Shown here in pieces: positions 20,924-30,128 of a stretch of 64,000 nucleotides of DNA. How positions within the stretch are numbered: position 1 is the first letter of the stretch; every line of letters starts with the position of its first letter. The DNA lies in the NCBI RefSeq assembly GCF_002043005.1, contig NZ_CP020330.1, forward strand, positions 1,076,501 to 1,140,500, read 5' to 3'. The stretch is from Martelella mediterranea DSM 17316 (GTDB taxonomy: Bacteria; Pseudomonadota; Alphaproteobacteria; Rhizobiales; Rhizobiaceae). The notes below the pieces were generated by a model, which saw nothing but the letters and a program-made list of their open reading frames with translations, was not told the DNA's origin and did no database searches. A program made the position numbers and the translations under genes.

Positions 20924-21118
20924 GTGAAGAACAATAGCGACCTTGAACAAGGTTCGAACATGCCCGGTACGGCCAAGAGTCCCGAAGAGGCGATCAGCAG
21001 ACGCCTCAAGGCTCTCTACAATGCTGTCGAACAGGAGGAAATCCCGGATCGGTTTCTCGATCTTCTCGAGCGTCTGGACGCGGCCGAGGCCGCATCCGCG
21101 CCCAGAAAAAAGGGGTGA
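20924..21118 (+). CDS. nepR: NepR anti-sigma factor
   Basis: A 64-residue anti-sigma factor. The NepR core is clear: ISRRLKALYNAVEQEEIPDR followed by FLDLLERLDAAE, two helices that clamp EcfG and are taken over by phosphorylated PhyR. The GTG start (45 bases after the promoter) gives the longest plausible protein; an ATG 12 codons later, after AAGG, would give MPGTAKSPEE and cannot be excluded. Its stop overlaps the region of the ecfG start, so the two genes are coupled. Confidence 0.9.
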   Translation: MKNNSDLEQGSNMPGTAKSPEEAISRRLKALYNAVEQEEIPDRFLDLLERLDAAEAASAPRKKG

Positions 21119-21123
21119 TCGCC

Positions 21124-21690
21124 GTGGCAACAGTCGAAGATACGAGTTTCAAGCGGGATATGCTGAAGACGGTGCCAAGCCTGCGCGCCTTCGCCGTCTC
21201 GCTCTGCGGCCATCAGGATCTCGCCGACGATCTGGTTCAGGACACGATCATGAAGGCCTGGGCCAAGCAGGACAGCTTTGCCGCGGGCACCAATATCAAG
21301 GCCTGGCTGTTCACCATCCTGCGCAACGAGTTCTACAGCCAGATGCGCAAGAGCGGTCGTGAAATCCAGGATTCCGACAATGTCTTCACCGAGCGGCTTT
21401 CCACCCATCCCGCGCAATATGGCGCGATGGACCTTCGGGACTTCCGCGAAGCGCTGAACAAACTGCCGAGCGATCAGCGGGAGGCGATCATTCTGGTCGG
21501 CGCATCGGGCTTTTCCTATGAAGAGGCAGCCGAAATCTGCCATTGCGCGATCGGCACGATCAAGAGCCGCATTGCCCGCGCCCGCGGCAAGCTGCAGGAA
21601 TTGCTGGACATTACCGGCGAAACCGAATTCGGCCCCGACGCCAATTCGGCAAGCGTGGTCAGCCGCGCCTTCGTGTCGCGTCCGGGCTGA
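21124..21690 (+). CDS. ecfG: EcfG-family general-stress sigma factor
   Basis: A 188-residue ECF sigma factor (RpoE2/SigT type). Region 2 has AFAVSLCGHQDLADDLVQDT and IKAWLFTILRNEFYSQMRK; region 4 has LNKLPSDQREAIILVGASG, YEEAAEICHCAIGTIKSRI and ARARGKLQELL. It directs RNA polymerase to GGAAC-N16/17-CGTT promoters, four candidates of which lie in this same locus. The GTG at 21124 has AGGGG eight bases upstream; a GTG three codons earlier overlaps the nepR stop and is also possible. Confidence 0.95.
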   Translation: MATVEDTSFKRDMLKTVPSLRAFAVSLCGHQDLADDLVQDTIMKAWAKQDSFAAGTNIKAWLFTILRNEFYSQMRKSGREIQDSDNVFTERLSTHPAQYGAMDLRDFREALNKLPSDQREAIILVGASGFSYEEAAEICHCAIGTIKSRIARARGKLQELLDITGETEFGPDANSASVVSRAFVSRPG

Positions 21691-21718
21691 GACGCGATGC
21701 GCGCAAAACCGATACTGC

Positions 21719-21750
21719 AAAGGGCCGGTCATTGACCGGCCCTTTCGATT
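21719..21750 (+). terminator. intrinsic terminator after ecfG
   Basis: Twelve-pair hairpin (21719-21730 with 21734-21745, loop ATT) and a T-rich tail CGATTTT. Confidence 0.82.
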
Positions 21751-21815
21751 TTCGTCAGCTTTGATGTAACGTCCTGAAGGGGTGCAGGCTTGAGAAGCAA
21801 GCCGCCCCGCCTTGC

Positions 21816-23057
21816 TCAGAGCGGCTCGCCGGCCAGAAGTTTCGGCAGGTCTCGAGCCGTCCGGCCGGAGGCTTCCTCGATGAAATAGCGCTTCAGCCGG
21901 GGCATGCGATCGACCACGCCGAGGCCGAAATCGCGGGCCATGCGCAACGGGCCGATATCGTTGGAAAACAGCCGGTTCAGCACATCAGTGGTCATGCCCA
22001 TGCGCACCGTGTCGAACCGCCGCCAGCGCTGATAACGCTCCAGCGTGTCGAGCGCGCCGATGTCGAGGCCATTGCGATCCGCTTCCACGATGGTCTGGGC
22101 AAGAGCCGCGACATCCTTGAAGCCGAGATTGAGGCCCTGGCCCGAAATCGGGTGGATGCCGTGGGCCGCGTCGCCTGCCAGCGCCAGCCGCGGCGCGATG
22201 AACGAGCGCGACAGCGTGAGGCCCAGCGGAAAGGCGCGCCTGCCGCCGGCCAGCGTGAGTTTGCCGAGATGATGCCCGAAGCGGCGCTCCAGCTCGGCCT
22301 CGAACACCATGTCGTCGCTGTCGACAAGGCGTTGGGCATCTTCGGTGCGCTCTGTCCAGACCAGCGAGGAACGGTTACCGGTCAGCGGCAGGATGGCGAA
22401 GGGGCCCGCCGGCAGGAAATGCTCTTCCGCCCGGCCGTTATGCAGGCGCTCATGGGCGACGGTGGTGACGATGCCGGACTGGCCATAGTCGAATTTGACC
22501 GTCTTGATGCCGGCCATGTCGCGCAGCCGCGAGCGCACGCCGTCGCAGGCAACCACCAGCCGCGTCGCGATCTTCTCGCCGTCGGCAAGGGTGAGTTTCG
22601 CATGGCCGCCCTCGGCCGAAAAATCGGTCACGGCGGCGTCGTGGCGGATCGTGATGCCGAGCGTGTCGGCCGCCCGGCGCAGCGCCCTGACCATCGCGAC
22701 ATTCGGGATCATGTAGGCGAAGGGGTCGCTCGCCTCACCGCGTTCGCCGAAGGTGAGGAACACCGGCTTGACCGGCTCGCCGGTCTCCGAATCGGTGACG
22801 ATCATCTCGTTGATCGGCTGGGCGTGGTCCTTGATCTCGTCCCACAGTTCCAGCGTTTTCAGCATGTTGATCGCGGCTGCGATAATGGCGGAGGCGCGCT
22901 CGTCCTTTTCCCACACATGGGCCGGCGCCGCCTCCATCAGCTCGATGTCGAGGTGGGGCGCTGCTTTCTTGACCGCGACCGCGACCGAGAGCCCGACATA
23001 GCCGCCGCCTACGATGACGATATCCTTCATATCCCGATCCTTCCTGCGTCTCGCCAT
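21816..23057 (-). CDS. UbiH/UbiF-family FAD monooxygenase
   Basis: A 413-residue flavin monooxygenase of the ubiquinone-biosynthesis hydroxylase family. The FAD fold is at VIVGGGYVGLSVAVA (about 13-27), the DG motif at VACDGVRSRLRD and the second FAD motif at LAGDAAHGIHPISGQGLNLG. It probably hydroxylates a ring position of the ubiquinone precursor; which one cannot be read off. The start at MARRRKDRD follows AAGGAG; a Met nine codons later (MKDIVIVGGG) is the alternative. Divergent from the tesB gene. Confidence 0.87.
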   Translation of the reverse strand: MARRRKDRDMKDIVIVGGGYVGLSVAVAVKKAAPHLDIELMEAAPAHVWEKDERASAIIAAAINMLKTLELWDEIKDHAQPINEMIVTDSETGEPVKPVFLTFGERGEASDPFAYMIPNVAMVRALRRAADTLGITIRHDAAVTDFSAEGGHAKLTLADGEKIATRLVVACDGVRSRLRDMAGIKTVKFDYGQSGIVTTVAHERLHNGRAEEHFLPAGPFAILPLTGNRSSLVWTERTEDAQRLVDSDDMVFEAELERRFGHHLGKLTLAGGRRAFPLGLTLSRSFIAPRLALAGDAAHGIHPISGQGLNLGFKDVAALAQTIVEADRNGLDIGALDTLERYQRWRRFDTVRMGMTTDVLNRLFSNDIGPLRMARDFGLGVVDRMPRLKRYFIEEASGRTARDLPKLLAGEPL

Positions 23058-23129
23058 ATCTCGCTCCTTCTCAGCAAAGCTGTTATAGGCCATTGCGATA
23101 CTCATGGGATATATAGGGACCGCGTTCAA

Positions 23130-24026
23130 ATGTCACAGCCCGGCAATGACCACGGCGGCAAGGCGCTCGCCGCTCTTCTCGATCTCGAGCGGCTCGAGGA
23201 GAACCTTTATCGCGGCCAGAGCCCTGCCACCACCTGGCAGCGCGTCTTTGGCGGTCAGGTCGTTGCCCAGTCGCTGGTGGCGACCCAGAGAACGGCTCCC
23301 GAAGGGCATCTCGTTCACTCGCTCCACGGCTATTTCATGCGTCCCGGCGATACCGAGGTGCCGATCATCTTCCAGGTCGAGCGGTTGCGCGATGGGCGCA
23401 GCTTTTCCACCCGCAGCGTCCGCGCCATCCAGCACGGCCAGCCGATTTTCATCATGACCGCCTCGTTTCAGATCGAGGAGGATGGCTTTGAGCATCAGCA
23501 TGCCATGCCCGATGTTCCGCCGCCTGAAGAGCTGGCGGGGAGCGACATCATGAATGATGCCGAGAACGCGCCGGCTCCGGTGCGCAATTACTGGATGCGA
23601 GAGCGGCCAATCGAGATCAGGCCCGTTGACCTCGACAATTTTCTCTGGCGCAAGAAACCCGGCGGCCAGCAGAATATCTGGATTCGGGCCAATGGTCCGT
23701 CGCCGCACGGGCGCGACTATCAGACCGCGTTTCTCGCCTACATGTCGGACATGACCCTGCTCGACGCGACGCTCTATGCGCACCAGAGTTCAGTCTTTTC
23801 CGACCGGGTGCAGGCGGCGAGCCTCGACCATGCGGTCTGGTTCCATCGGCCGTTCGAGACTGATGACTGGCTGCTTTATTCGCAGGAAAGTCCTTCGGCA
23901 AATGGCGGCCGGGGCTTTGCCCATGGCCGCATCTTCAGCCGCGACGGCACGCTGGTGGCCTCCGTCGCACAGGAAGGCCTGATCCGCATTCGCGATCACG
24001 CCTGGCCGTTCTACAAAAAGGCGTAG
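23130..24026 (+). CDS. tesB: acyl-CoA thioesterase II
   Basis: A 298-residue double-hotdog thioesterase that releases fatty acids from acyl-CoA. Family hallmarks: LEENLYRGQSPATTWQRVFG and GQVVAQSLVAT near the N-terminus, HSLHGYFMRPGD, the first hotdog's SFSTRSVRAIQHG, then YMSDMTLLDATL and SLDHAVWFHRPF in the second with its catalytic aspartate region. Full length. Single gene, divergent from the hydroxylase gene with a 72-base gap. Confidence 0.94.
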   Translation: MSQPGNDHGGKALAALLDLERLEENLYRGQSPATTWQRVFGGQVVAQSLVATQRTAPEGHLVHSLHGYFMRPGDTEVPIIFQVERLRDGRSFSTRSVRAIQHGQPIFIMTASFQIEEDGFEHQHAMPDVPPPEELAGSDIMNDAENAPAPVRNYWMRERPIEIRPVDLDNFLWRKKPGGQQNIWIRANGPSPHGRDYQTAFLAYMSDMTLLDATLYAHQSSVFSDRVQAASLDHAVWFHRPFETDDWLLYSQESPSANGGRGFAHGRIFSRDGTLVASVAQEGLIRIRDHAWPFYKKA

Positions 24027-24261
24027 CCCGGCGCTATGACGCCGAAGAGGATGAAAATGCCCATATTGCGCGCATGCTGGGCCTTCTGATTGACGGCCTG
24101 AGAGGGCGTGTCTGATTCTCATTCCGGCATTTGCATAAAAAAAAGGCAATTGCCAAAAATAACGCACGGAATCGCCGCAACTTTGTGGCGGGCATTTCGT
24201 CGCACATATCTTCCCGAAAATATCCCATTAATATCAATTATTTGTGACGTCAGTTCCAAAC

Positions 24262-24276
24262 TGGCACGGTCTTTGT
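24262..24276 (+). promoter_or_regulatory. sigma-54 promoter of glnK-amtB
   Basis: TGGCACG-GTCT-TTGT: the -24 GG and the -12 position (GT in place of the usual GC) are ten bases apart, as needed for RpoN. It lies 93 bases before glnK. The upstream 24027-24261 stretch holds no gene and probably contains NtrC sites, though none was recognised. Confidence 0.8.
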
Positions 24277-24351
24277 ATGTCTGCGATAGGCCGCTGACGA
24301 ATTTCTATTCGAGGGCGGTAAGGAGAACCGGCTTTTCGAAGCTGCGGGTAA

Positions 24352-24708
<357 letters not shown>

Positions 24709-24730
24709 ATCAGCAGGGGGTAATCAGTCT

Positions 24731-26065
24731 ATGTCTTCCAAACTCAAATATATTGCGGGTTTTGCTGCCCTTGCCGCAGCGACCGCCGCCTTTCCTGCCT
24801 TCGCTCAGGAAGAGGCCGCAGAGGCCGTGGTTGAAGTGGCCTCGGGCGCGCCCGCCGCTGATACGGTCGTGATCTTCAACACCTTGCTGTTCCTCATCGG
24901 CGGCTTCCTGGTCATGTGGATGGCCGCAGGCTTCGCCATGCTGGAAATGGGCCTGGTGCGCAAGAAGAACGCTTCGATGCAGGGCCTGAAGAACATCGCC
25001 CTCTATGCGGTCGGCGGCATCATGTTCTGGTTCACCGGCTACAACCTGATGTATACCGGCGTTGACGGCGGCTTCATGGGCTCGTTTGGCCCCTACGTCT
25101 TCCCGGGCCCCGGCATGGATGACGGCGCTGCCGGTTATTCGGTTGCCTCCGACTGGTTCTTCCAGATGGTGTTCTGCGCCACCACCGCCTCGATCGTGTC
25201 CGGTACGGTTGCCGAGCGCATCAAGTTCTGGCCGTTCATCATCTTCACCGTCATCCTGACCGGTATTCTCTACCCGATCACGGGTTCCTGGCAGTGGGGC
25301 GGCGGCTGGCTTTCCGAAATGGGCTTCTCCGACTTCGCCGGTTCGACGCTGGTTCACTCGGTTGGCGGCTGGGCCGCTCTGGCCGGTGCGCTTGTTCTCG
25401 GGGCGCGTACGGGCAAATATGCCGCTGACGGCTCCGTTCATCCGATGCCGGGCTCCAACATCCCGCTCGCCGTTCTCGGCACCTTCATCCTGTGGCTCGG
25501 CTGGTTCGGCTTCAACGGCGCCTCGCAGCTTGCCATCGGCTCGATCGCGGATGCCGGCGATGTCTCCAAGATCTTCGTCAACACCAACCTGGCCGCTGCG
25601 GCCGGCGCGGTTGTCACGATGATCCTGCTGCAGATCGTCTACAAGAAGGTCGACGTCACCATGGTCCTGAACGGCGCGCTCGCCGGTCTGGTCTCGATCA
25701 CGGCCGAACCGCTGACGCCGTCCGTTCCGGCGGCCCTGTTCATCGGCGGTATCGGTGGCGTGATCGTCATCGTCGTCGTGCCGCTGCTCGACAAGCTGAA
25801 GATCGACGACGTCGTCGGCGCGATCCCGGTCCACCTTGTTGCCGGTATCTGGGGTACCTTCATCGTACCGCTGACCAATGACGGCACGTCCTTCGGCACC
25901 CAGATTGTCGGTATCGTCGCCATCGGCGCCTTCACCTTCATCGTGTCGTTCGTCATCTGGTTCATCCTCAAGGCCATCATGGGCATCCGTGTCTCGCCGG
26001 AGGAAGAAGAGATGGGTCTCGACAAGTCCGAGGTCGGCGTCGAAGCCTACCCGGAATTCATGTAA
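24731..26065 (+). CDS. amtB: ammonium transporter
   Basis: A 444-residue Amt-family channel. A signal peptide (about residues 1-25, ending FPAFAQ) precedes eleven helices; the pore histidines are seen in LVHSVGGWAALAGALVLG and PVHLVAGIWGT, with FWGGN-like SDWFFQMVFCATTASIVSG for the substrate gate. It imports ammonium under nitrogen limitation, under control of GlnK encoded just upstream. A terminator follows. Confidence 0.97.
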   Translation: MSSKLKYIAGFAALAAATAAFPAFAQEEAAEAVVEVASGAPAADTVVIFNTLLFLIGGFLVMWMAAGFAMLEMGLVRKKNASMQGLKNIALYAVGGIMFWFTGYNLMYTGVDGGFMGSFGPYVFPGPGMDDGAAGYSVASDWFFQMVFCATTASIVSGTVAERIKFWPFIIFTVILTGILYPITGSWQWGGGWLSEMGFSDFAGSTLVHSVGGWAALAGALVLGARTGKYAADGSVHPMPGSNIPLAVLGTFILWLGWFGFNGASQLAIGSIADAGDVSKIFVNTNLAAAAGAVVTMILLQIVYKKVDVTMVLNGALAGLVSITAEPLTPSVPAALFIGGIGGVIVIVVVPLLDKLKIDDVVGAIPVHLVAGIWGTFIVPLTNDGTSFGTQIVGIVAIGAFTFIVSFVIWFILKAIMGIRVSPEEEEMGLDKSEVGVEAYPEFM

Positions 26066-26118
26066 GCCCGACCGGGGCCGCCATGCGGCGACCCCGGACG
26101 ATTTCAGCATGCATCGCA

Positions 26119-26152
26119 GAACCCGCCGGTCAGACCGGCGGGTTCATTATTT
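26119..26152 (+). terminator. intrinsic terminator after amtB
   Basis: Perfect 12-pair hairpin (26119-26130 with 26134-26145, loop CAG), then a T-rich ATTATTT tail. Confidence 0.78.
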
Positions 26153-26663
26153 CGTGGCGAGGCGAAAGCCGCAGATATCCACGAAGCGTCCCGAAACATG
26201 AAGTTCGAAAAAGGCCTGCTTCAAGGGCGCGCCTCGGGCGCCCCGAGCCAAGACCGAATCCGCTGTTTCCTGCCGCGTTGCGGGTAGCCTCTATGCGAGG
26301 CTTGAAAGCTTGCCGTGAAAAGAACGAACACTTCGGAAACGAGCCTGCCCTACTCTGTATTGACCGCACGCATACGTGCAATTTAATGTATTGTTATCGC
26401 TGAAGGTGTTGTTGTTCCACGCGGGCTCAACCCCGGTCGGATGATGTTTCGACCGGATAATCGGCCCGAGCGGGAACTTTCCCGGCTGCGGTTTCGTTCA
26501 GCACGAATGTGCATGCCGCGATCGATGATCAAATCTTGTTGTTGTCATGAATGGGTGATTGTTTTTGTGGCTTGTGCCGGATAGGTGAAATACCAAAAAA
26601 AGTCCAGGGGAAGGCAGGCGTTAGCTCTGCCGAGTTGGAAACACCGCAAGATTTGGGCTGAAT
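26153..26663. other. intergenic stretch without recognised gene
   Basis: About 500 bases after the amtB terminator, becoming AT-richer toward the right. No coding frame with family resemblance or a good ribosome site, and no tRNA fold was found. A small RNA cannot be excluded. Confidence 0.5.
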
Positions 26664-26900
26664 GTGAAAAATCTCAGACTCTTCAAATGTTCCTGTCATC
26701 ACCCTCTGCGGTTTGGAACGAAAAACTGTTCGTATTGCTTCAGGCCCACGCCGTTTTACAACCGCATACCGTTTTGGGTGGCGCTGATGCTCGTCATCGC
26801 GGTGGTGTCACTGCAGTTTTTCGGGCTCGGCTTTGACGAAACGCTGAGCGCAGCCGAATCTGATGCTCCGGCTACCCAGAACATGGCTGGAGGCCTCTGA
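26664..26900 (+). CDS. hypothetical small zinc-ribbon/membrane protein
   Basis: A 78-residue candidate protein starting at GTG. Residues 8-25 contain paired cysteines (C-S-C and C-S-Y-C spaced like a zinc ribbon), followed by one strong membrane helix, PFWVALMLVIAVVSLQFFGLG (about 36-57), and a short acidic tail. I do not recognise the family. The ribosome site is weak, so the start is uncertain; the helix and cysteines make it more credible than a chance frame. Confidence 0.45.
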   Translation: MKNLRLFKCSCHHPLRFGTKNCSYCFRPTPFYNRIPFWVALMLVIAVVSLQFFGLGFDETLSAAESDAPATQNMAGGL

Positions 26901-26931
26901 CTCCGCATTTGCCGGCGCGCAAGGCGCCTGC

Positions 26932-27489
26932 TTACGGCTCCAGCTCGCTGTCCCAGTAGAGATAGTCCAGCCAGCTTTCATGCAGGTAGTTCGGAGGGAA
27001 CTGCCGGCCGTTATTGTGCAGGTCCTGCACCGTCGGCTGGAAGGGTTTCTGGAAGGGGATCATGCCGGCCTGTTTGGGCAGCCGAGAGCCCTTTTTCAGA
27101 TTGCATGGCGAGCAGGCGGCGACCACGTTTTCCCAAGTGGTCTCGCCCCCGCGACAGCGCGGGATCACATGGTCGAAGGTCAGTTCCTCGCGGCTGCCGC
27201 AATATTGGCACTGGAAGCGGTCGCGCAGGAAAACGTTGAAGCGGGTGAAGGCCGGGTGGCGCGAGGGCTTGATATAGGTCTTCAGGCAGACGACGCTCGG
27301 CAGCCGCATCGAGAAGCTGGGCGAGGACACGGCCTGATCATACTCGGCGATGATGTTGACACGGTCGAGGAACACGGCCTTGATCGCGTCCTGCCAGGAC
27401 CAGAGCGACAAGGGGTAATAACTCAGCGGCCTGTAGTCGGCGTTCAGAACGAGCGCCGGCAAGGCCTGAGGCGAGACTGCAATCGTCAA
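26932..27489 (-). CDS. HNH endonuclease family protein
   Basis: A 185-residue protein with a zinc-stabilised HNH nuclease fold: CQYCG (first zinc pair), LTFDHVIPRCRGG with the catalytic DH, WENVVAACSPCN with the second zinc pair, and NLKKGSR. The N-terminal ALVLNADYRPLSYYPLSLW is typical of the conserved chromosomal HNH proteins of alphaproteobacteria, whose role is not settled. A GAGAGCAACTTGACG context precedes the ATG. Not linked to any restriction genes here. Confidence 0.92.
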   Translation of the reverse strand: MTIAVSPQALPALVLNADYRPLSYYPLSLWSWQDAIKAVFLDRVNIIAEYDQAVSSPSFSMRLPSVVCLKTYIKPSRHPAFTRFNVFLRDRFQCQYCGSREELTFDHVIPRCRGGETTWENVVAACSPCNLKKGSRLPKQAGMIPFQKPFQPTVQDLHNNGRQFPPNYLHESWLDYLYWDSELEP

Positions 27490-27604
27490 GTTGCTCTCCT
27501 GATCGATTCGGCATCTGTCTCCTGTATATTAGGCTCGTTGTTACAGTATTGTGAAGCCTGATTAATCGCCTCGTCTGTTTCGACTGCCAAATACCACAAA
27601 AGCC

Positions 27605-28249
27605 TTATCCCACCGGGAGGACGTCCCTTTTGGTGATCTGCGCGTAGTGCGCCCAGAGAATCCGGGCCGCCACCGAACGATAGGGCCGCCAGTCCCGCGC
27701 AAGCGTCCTGAGCGTTACGGCGTCGGGCCGTTCATTGAGCCCGAACGCGTCCGCGGCGGCAATGCGCAAGGCAAGATCGCCCGCCGGAAAGATGTCGACA
27801 TGACCGGCACAGAACATCAGATAGACTTCCGCCGTCCAGACGCCGATGCCGCGATAGGCCGTCAGAAGCGCCAGCGCCTCGTCCGCGGGCAGGGCGTCAA
27901 GTGCTGCCAGATCGAGCGTGCCGTCGGCAATCGCCCGTGCGACGCCGTCGAGCGTTGCCTGCTTGGCGCGGGTCAGGCCGATGCCGGCATGGGCCTCGGG
28001 CGAAAGCGCCAGATAGGTCTCGGCCGTCAGCGGATCGCAGGCGGCGCGAAGCCGCGCGAAAATCGCGGCGGCCGCCTGTTTGGAGATCATCTGGCCGGCC
28101 ACCACCTCCGAAAGCCCGGCAAAGCCCGAAGGCAGCAGGCGAAGCGGAATTTCGGGGCAGGTTGCGGCAAGGTCGGCAAGCAGGGGCGCATCCGCGCAAA
28201 GGCCCGCGAGCGCCGTTTGCAGGTCGTCGCGATTGCGCAGCCGTTCCAT
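27605..28249 (-). CDS. DNA-3-methyladenine glycosylase II (AlkA family)
   Basis: A 214-residue base-excision repair enzyme removing alkylated purines. The helix-hairpin-helix is LLTAYRGIGVWTAEVYLMF (about 128-146), followed by the catalytic aspartate in FPAGDLALR. VVAGQMISKQAAAAIFARL marks the start of the core. It lacks the N-terminal extra domain of E. coli AlkA, as is common for this shorter class. Divergent from the gluQ gene with a 40-base gap. Confidence 0.9.
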   Translation of the reverse strand: MERLRNRDDLQTALAGLCADAPLLADLAATCPEIPLRLLPSGFAGLSEVVAGQMISKQAAAAIFARLRAACDPLTAETYLALSPEAHAGIGLTRAKQATLDGVARAIADGTLDLAALDALPADEALALLTAYRGIGVWTAEVYLMFCAGHVDIFPAGDLALRIAAADAFGLNERPDAVTLRTLARDWRPYRSVAARILWAHYAQITKRDVLPVG

Positions 28250-28289
28250 CCGCCTTGCCCCTTTGTCTCAAAACCGGATAGTTCATCGC

Positions 28290-29168
28290 ATGAAACCAGT
28301 TACGGATCGACCCGTTTTCCGCTTCGCGCCGAGCTTGAACGGCTACCTGCATCTCGGCCACGCCTTGTCCGCCTTCGAAAACCAGCGGCGTGCAAAGGCT
28401 GTGGGCGGCAGGCTGCTGCTCAGGATCGAGGATATCGACCAGACCCGGGCGACGCCGGAGCTTGAGGCGGCGCTGATCGAGGACCTCGACTGGCTCGGCA
28501 TCGCCTTCGAGCCCCCGCTCTTCCGCCAGTCCGAGCATTTCCCTGATTATCAGGCGGTGCTCGACCGGCTGATTGTCGCGGGACTGGCCTATCCGGCCTT
28601 CATGACCCGCGGCGAGGTGCGCCGGCTGGTCGAGGCCTTTGAGGCGGAGGGGAGCGCTTGGCCGCGCGACCCGGACGGTGCGCCGCTCTATCCGGCCGCT
28701 GACCGATTGCGCAGTGAGGAAGAGCGTCAGATGCTGCTTGCCTCAGGCAAACGTCATGCCTGGCGGCTCGACATGGAAGCGGCCATCGCCCGTATCGGCA
28801 AGCCGCTCTGCTGGCGCGAGGAACGGGACGGCGGGATCGTCGATATATCGGCCGACCCCGCGGCCTGGGGCGATGTGGTGCTGTCGCGTTCGGATGCGCC
28901 GTCGAGCTATCATCTTTCGGTGGTCACCGACGATGCGGCGCAGGGCATCACCCATGTGGTGCGCGGCCTCGATCTTTATCACGCTACCGCGATTCACCGC
29001 CTGCTGCAGGAGCTTCTGGGGCTTCCCGCGCCGGTCTACCATCACCACCGGCTGATTCTGGGACCCGACGGGCGCAAGCTATCCAAATCGAACGGCGATA
29101 CCGCGCTCAGGCAGTTGCGCGCGGAAGGGCGGTCAGTGGTTGATATCCGTGTCCTTTGCGGGATCTGA
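28290..29168 (+). CDS. gluQ: glutamyl-Q tRNA(Asp) synthetase
   Basis: A 292-residue truncated glutamyl-tRNA synthetase that attaches glutamate to queuosine in tRNA-Asp. It has FRFAPSLNGYLHLGHALSA (HIGH-like HLGH) near the N-terminus and KLSKSNGD near the C-terminus (KMSKS-like), and no anticodon domain. The cysteine zinc site of the E. coli enzyme is absent: the corresponding segment reads AYPAFMTRGEVRRL. Its 3' end overlaps the convergent yihY gene by 36 bases. Confidence 0.92.
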   Translation: MKPVTDRPVFRFAPSLNGYLHLGHALSAFENQRRAKAVGGRLLLRIEDIDQTRATPELEAALIEDLDWLGIAFEPPLFRQSEHFPDYQAVLDRLIVAGLAYPAFMTRGEVRRLVEAFEAEGSAWPRDPDGAPLYPAADRLRSEEERQMLLASGKRHAWRLDMEAAIARIGKPLCWREERDGGIVDISADPAAWGDVVLSRSDAPSSYHLSVVTDDAAQGITHVVRGLDLYHATAIHRLLQELLGLPAPVYHHHRLILGPDGRKLSKSNGDTALRQLRAEGRSVVDIRVLCGI

Positions 29169-30047
29169 ATGCTTGGCCCTGCGCGAGCGGTGGCGGCTCC
29201 AGGGCGCATGCTTGATCACCTTGTATTTCAGGAGCGCCGCATTCACCTCCGCGCCCAGAAGCAGGATCACGCCGATCGAATAGAGAAACACCAGCAGGAT
29301 CATCGGCGTCGCGAGCCCGGCATAGGTGGCGCTGTATTGCGCGAAGGTGCCGAGATAATAGGCGAAGCCGGAGGCGAAGATCGCCCAGAAGACCAGCGTC
29401 AGAATGATGCCGGGAAGCACGTCGACCAGCCGGCGGCGGCCGGCCGCCAGAAACAGGTGCGCGATCACCAGCCCGAACATCAGCAACAGGAACGTGCCCA
29501 CGAGGCGGGCATTGGCAAGTGTCGTCAACCCGTTTTCCAGCCATGGAAACCAGCGCTCGGCAAAGTGCAGCGCGATCGGCACGACAACGAACATGATGCT
29601 CAGGAAGGCGAAGATGATCGAGGCGAGCAGCACGAAGCCCAGGCTCTTGATCCTGAGCCACCACCACGTCCGGGTCTCTTCCACGCGGTAGGCGCGGTTG
29701 AGCGAAAGCCTGACGGCCTCCACGCCATTGGAGGCGAAATAGGCGGCGGCCAGCACCGAGACGGTCAGCAGTCCGCCGCGCGGCACGGTCAGCACCTGGC
29801 GGATCTGGTTGGAAACCGGTTCGGCGATCTCCTTCGGCCATGCGCCGACGATCGTGTTGATCGCGATGTCGGCAAACTGGTCGGCGCCGAGAAAACCCGC
29901 AAGCGTCGTGCCGAAAATCAGGAAGGGAAAAAGCGCAAGCAATGTGGAAAGCGCCACATGGCTCGCCATCGCCCAGCCGTCGTCCTCGCTGAAGTGGTAG
30001 AGCGCGTCATAGGCCACCTTGAAGGTCGTGCGGATCGGCTTTCTCAT
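29133..30047 (-). CDS. YihY/BrkB-family inner-membrane protein
   Basis: A 304-residue protein with about six membrane helices. Family features: DDGWAMASHVALSTLLALFP near the N-terminus, AAYFASNGVEAVRLSLNRAY, and FLYSIGVILLLGAEVNAALL in the last third. It was once called ribonuclease BN, wrongly; the function is unknown. The tail is short and basic. It overlaps the 3' end of gluQ by 36 bases in a convergent arrangement. Confidence 0.9.
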   Translation of the reverse strand: MRKPIRTTFKVAYDALYHFSEDDGWAMASHVALSTLLALFPFLIFGTTLAGFLGADQFADIAINTIVGAWPKEIAEPVSNQIRQVLTVPRGGLLTVSVLAAAYFASNGVEAVRLSLNRAYRVEETRTWWWLRIKSLGFVLLASIIFAFLSIMFVVVPIALHFAERWFPWLENGLTTLANARLVGTFLLLMFGLVIAHLFLAAGRRRLVDVLPGIILTLVFWAIFASGFAYYLGTFAQYSATYAGLATPMILLVFLYSIGVILLLGAEVNAALLKYKVIKHAPWSRHRSRRAKHSDPAKDTDINH

Positions 30048-30128
30048 TCTTGCTCCAAAAGGCGTTTCGCGGTCGGCTCGCGATCCTTATATAGGAAAGA
30101 CAAAGCATTCGTGTACCGGAGTATCTCA

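Noticed and set aside
26083..26403. Open frame after amtB
   Set aside because: It crosses the amtB terminator hairpin and shows no family resemblance or ribosome site.
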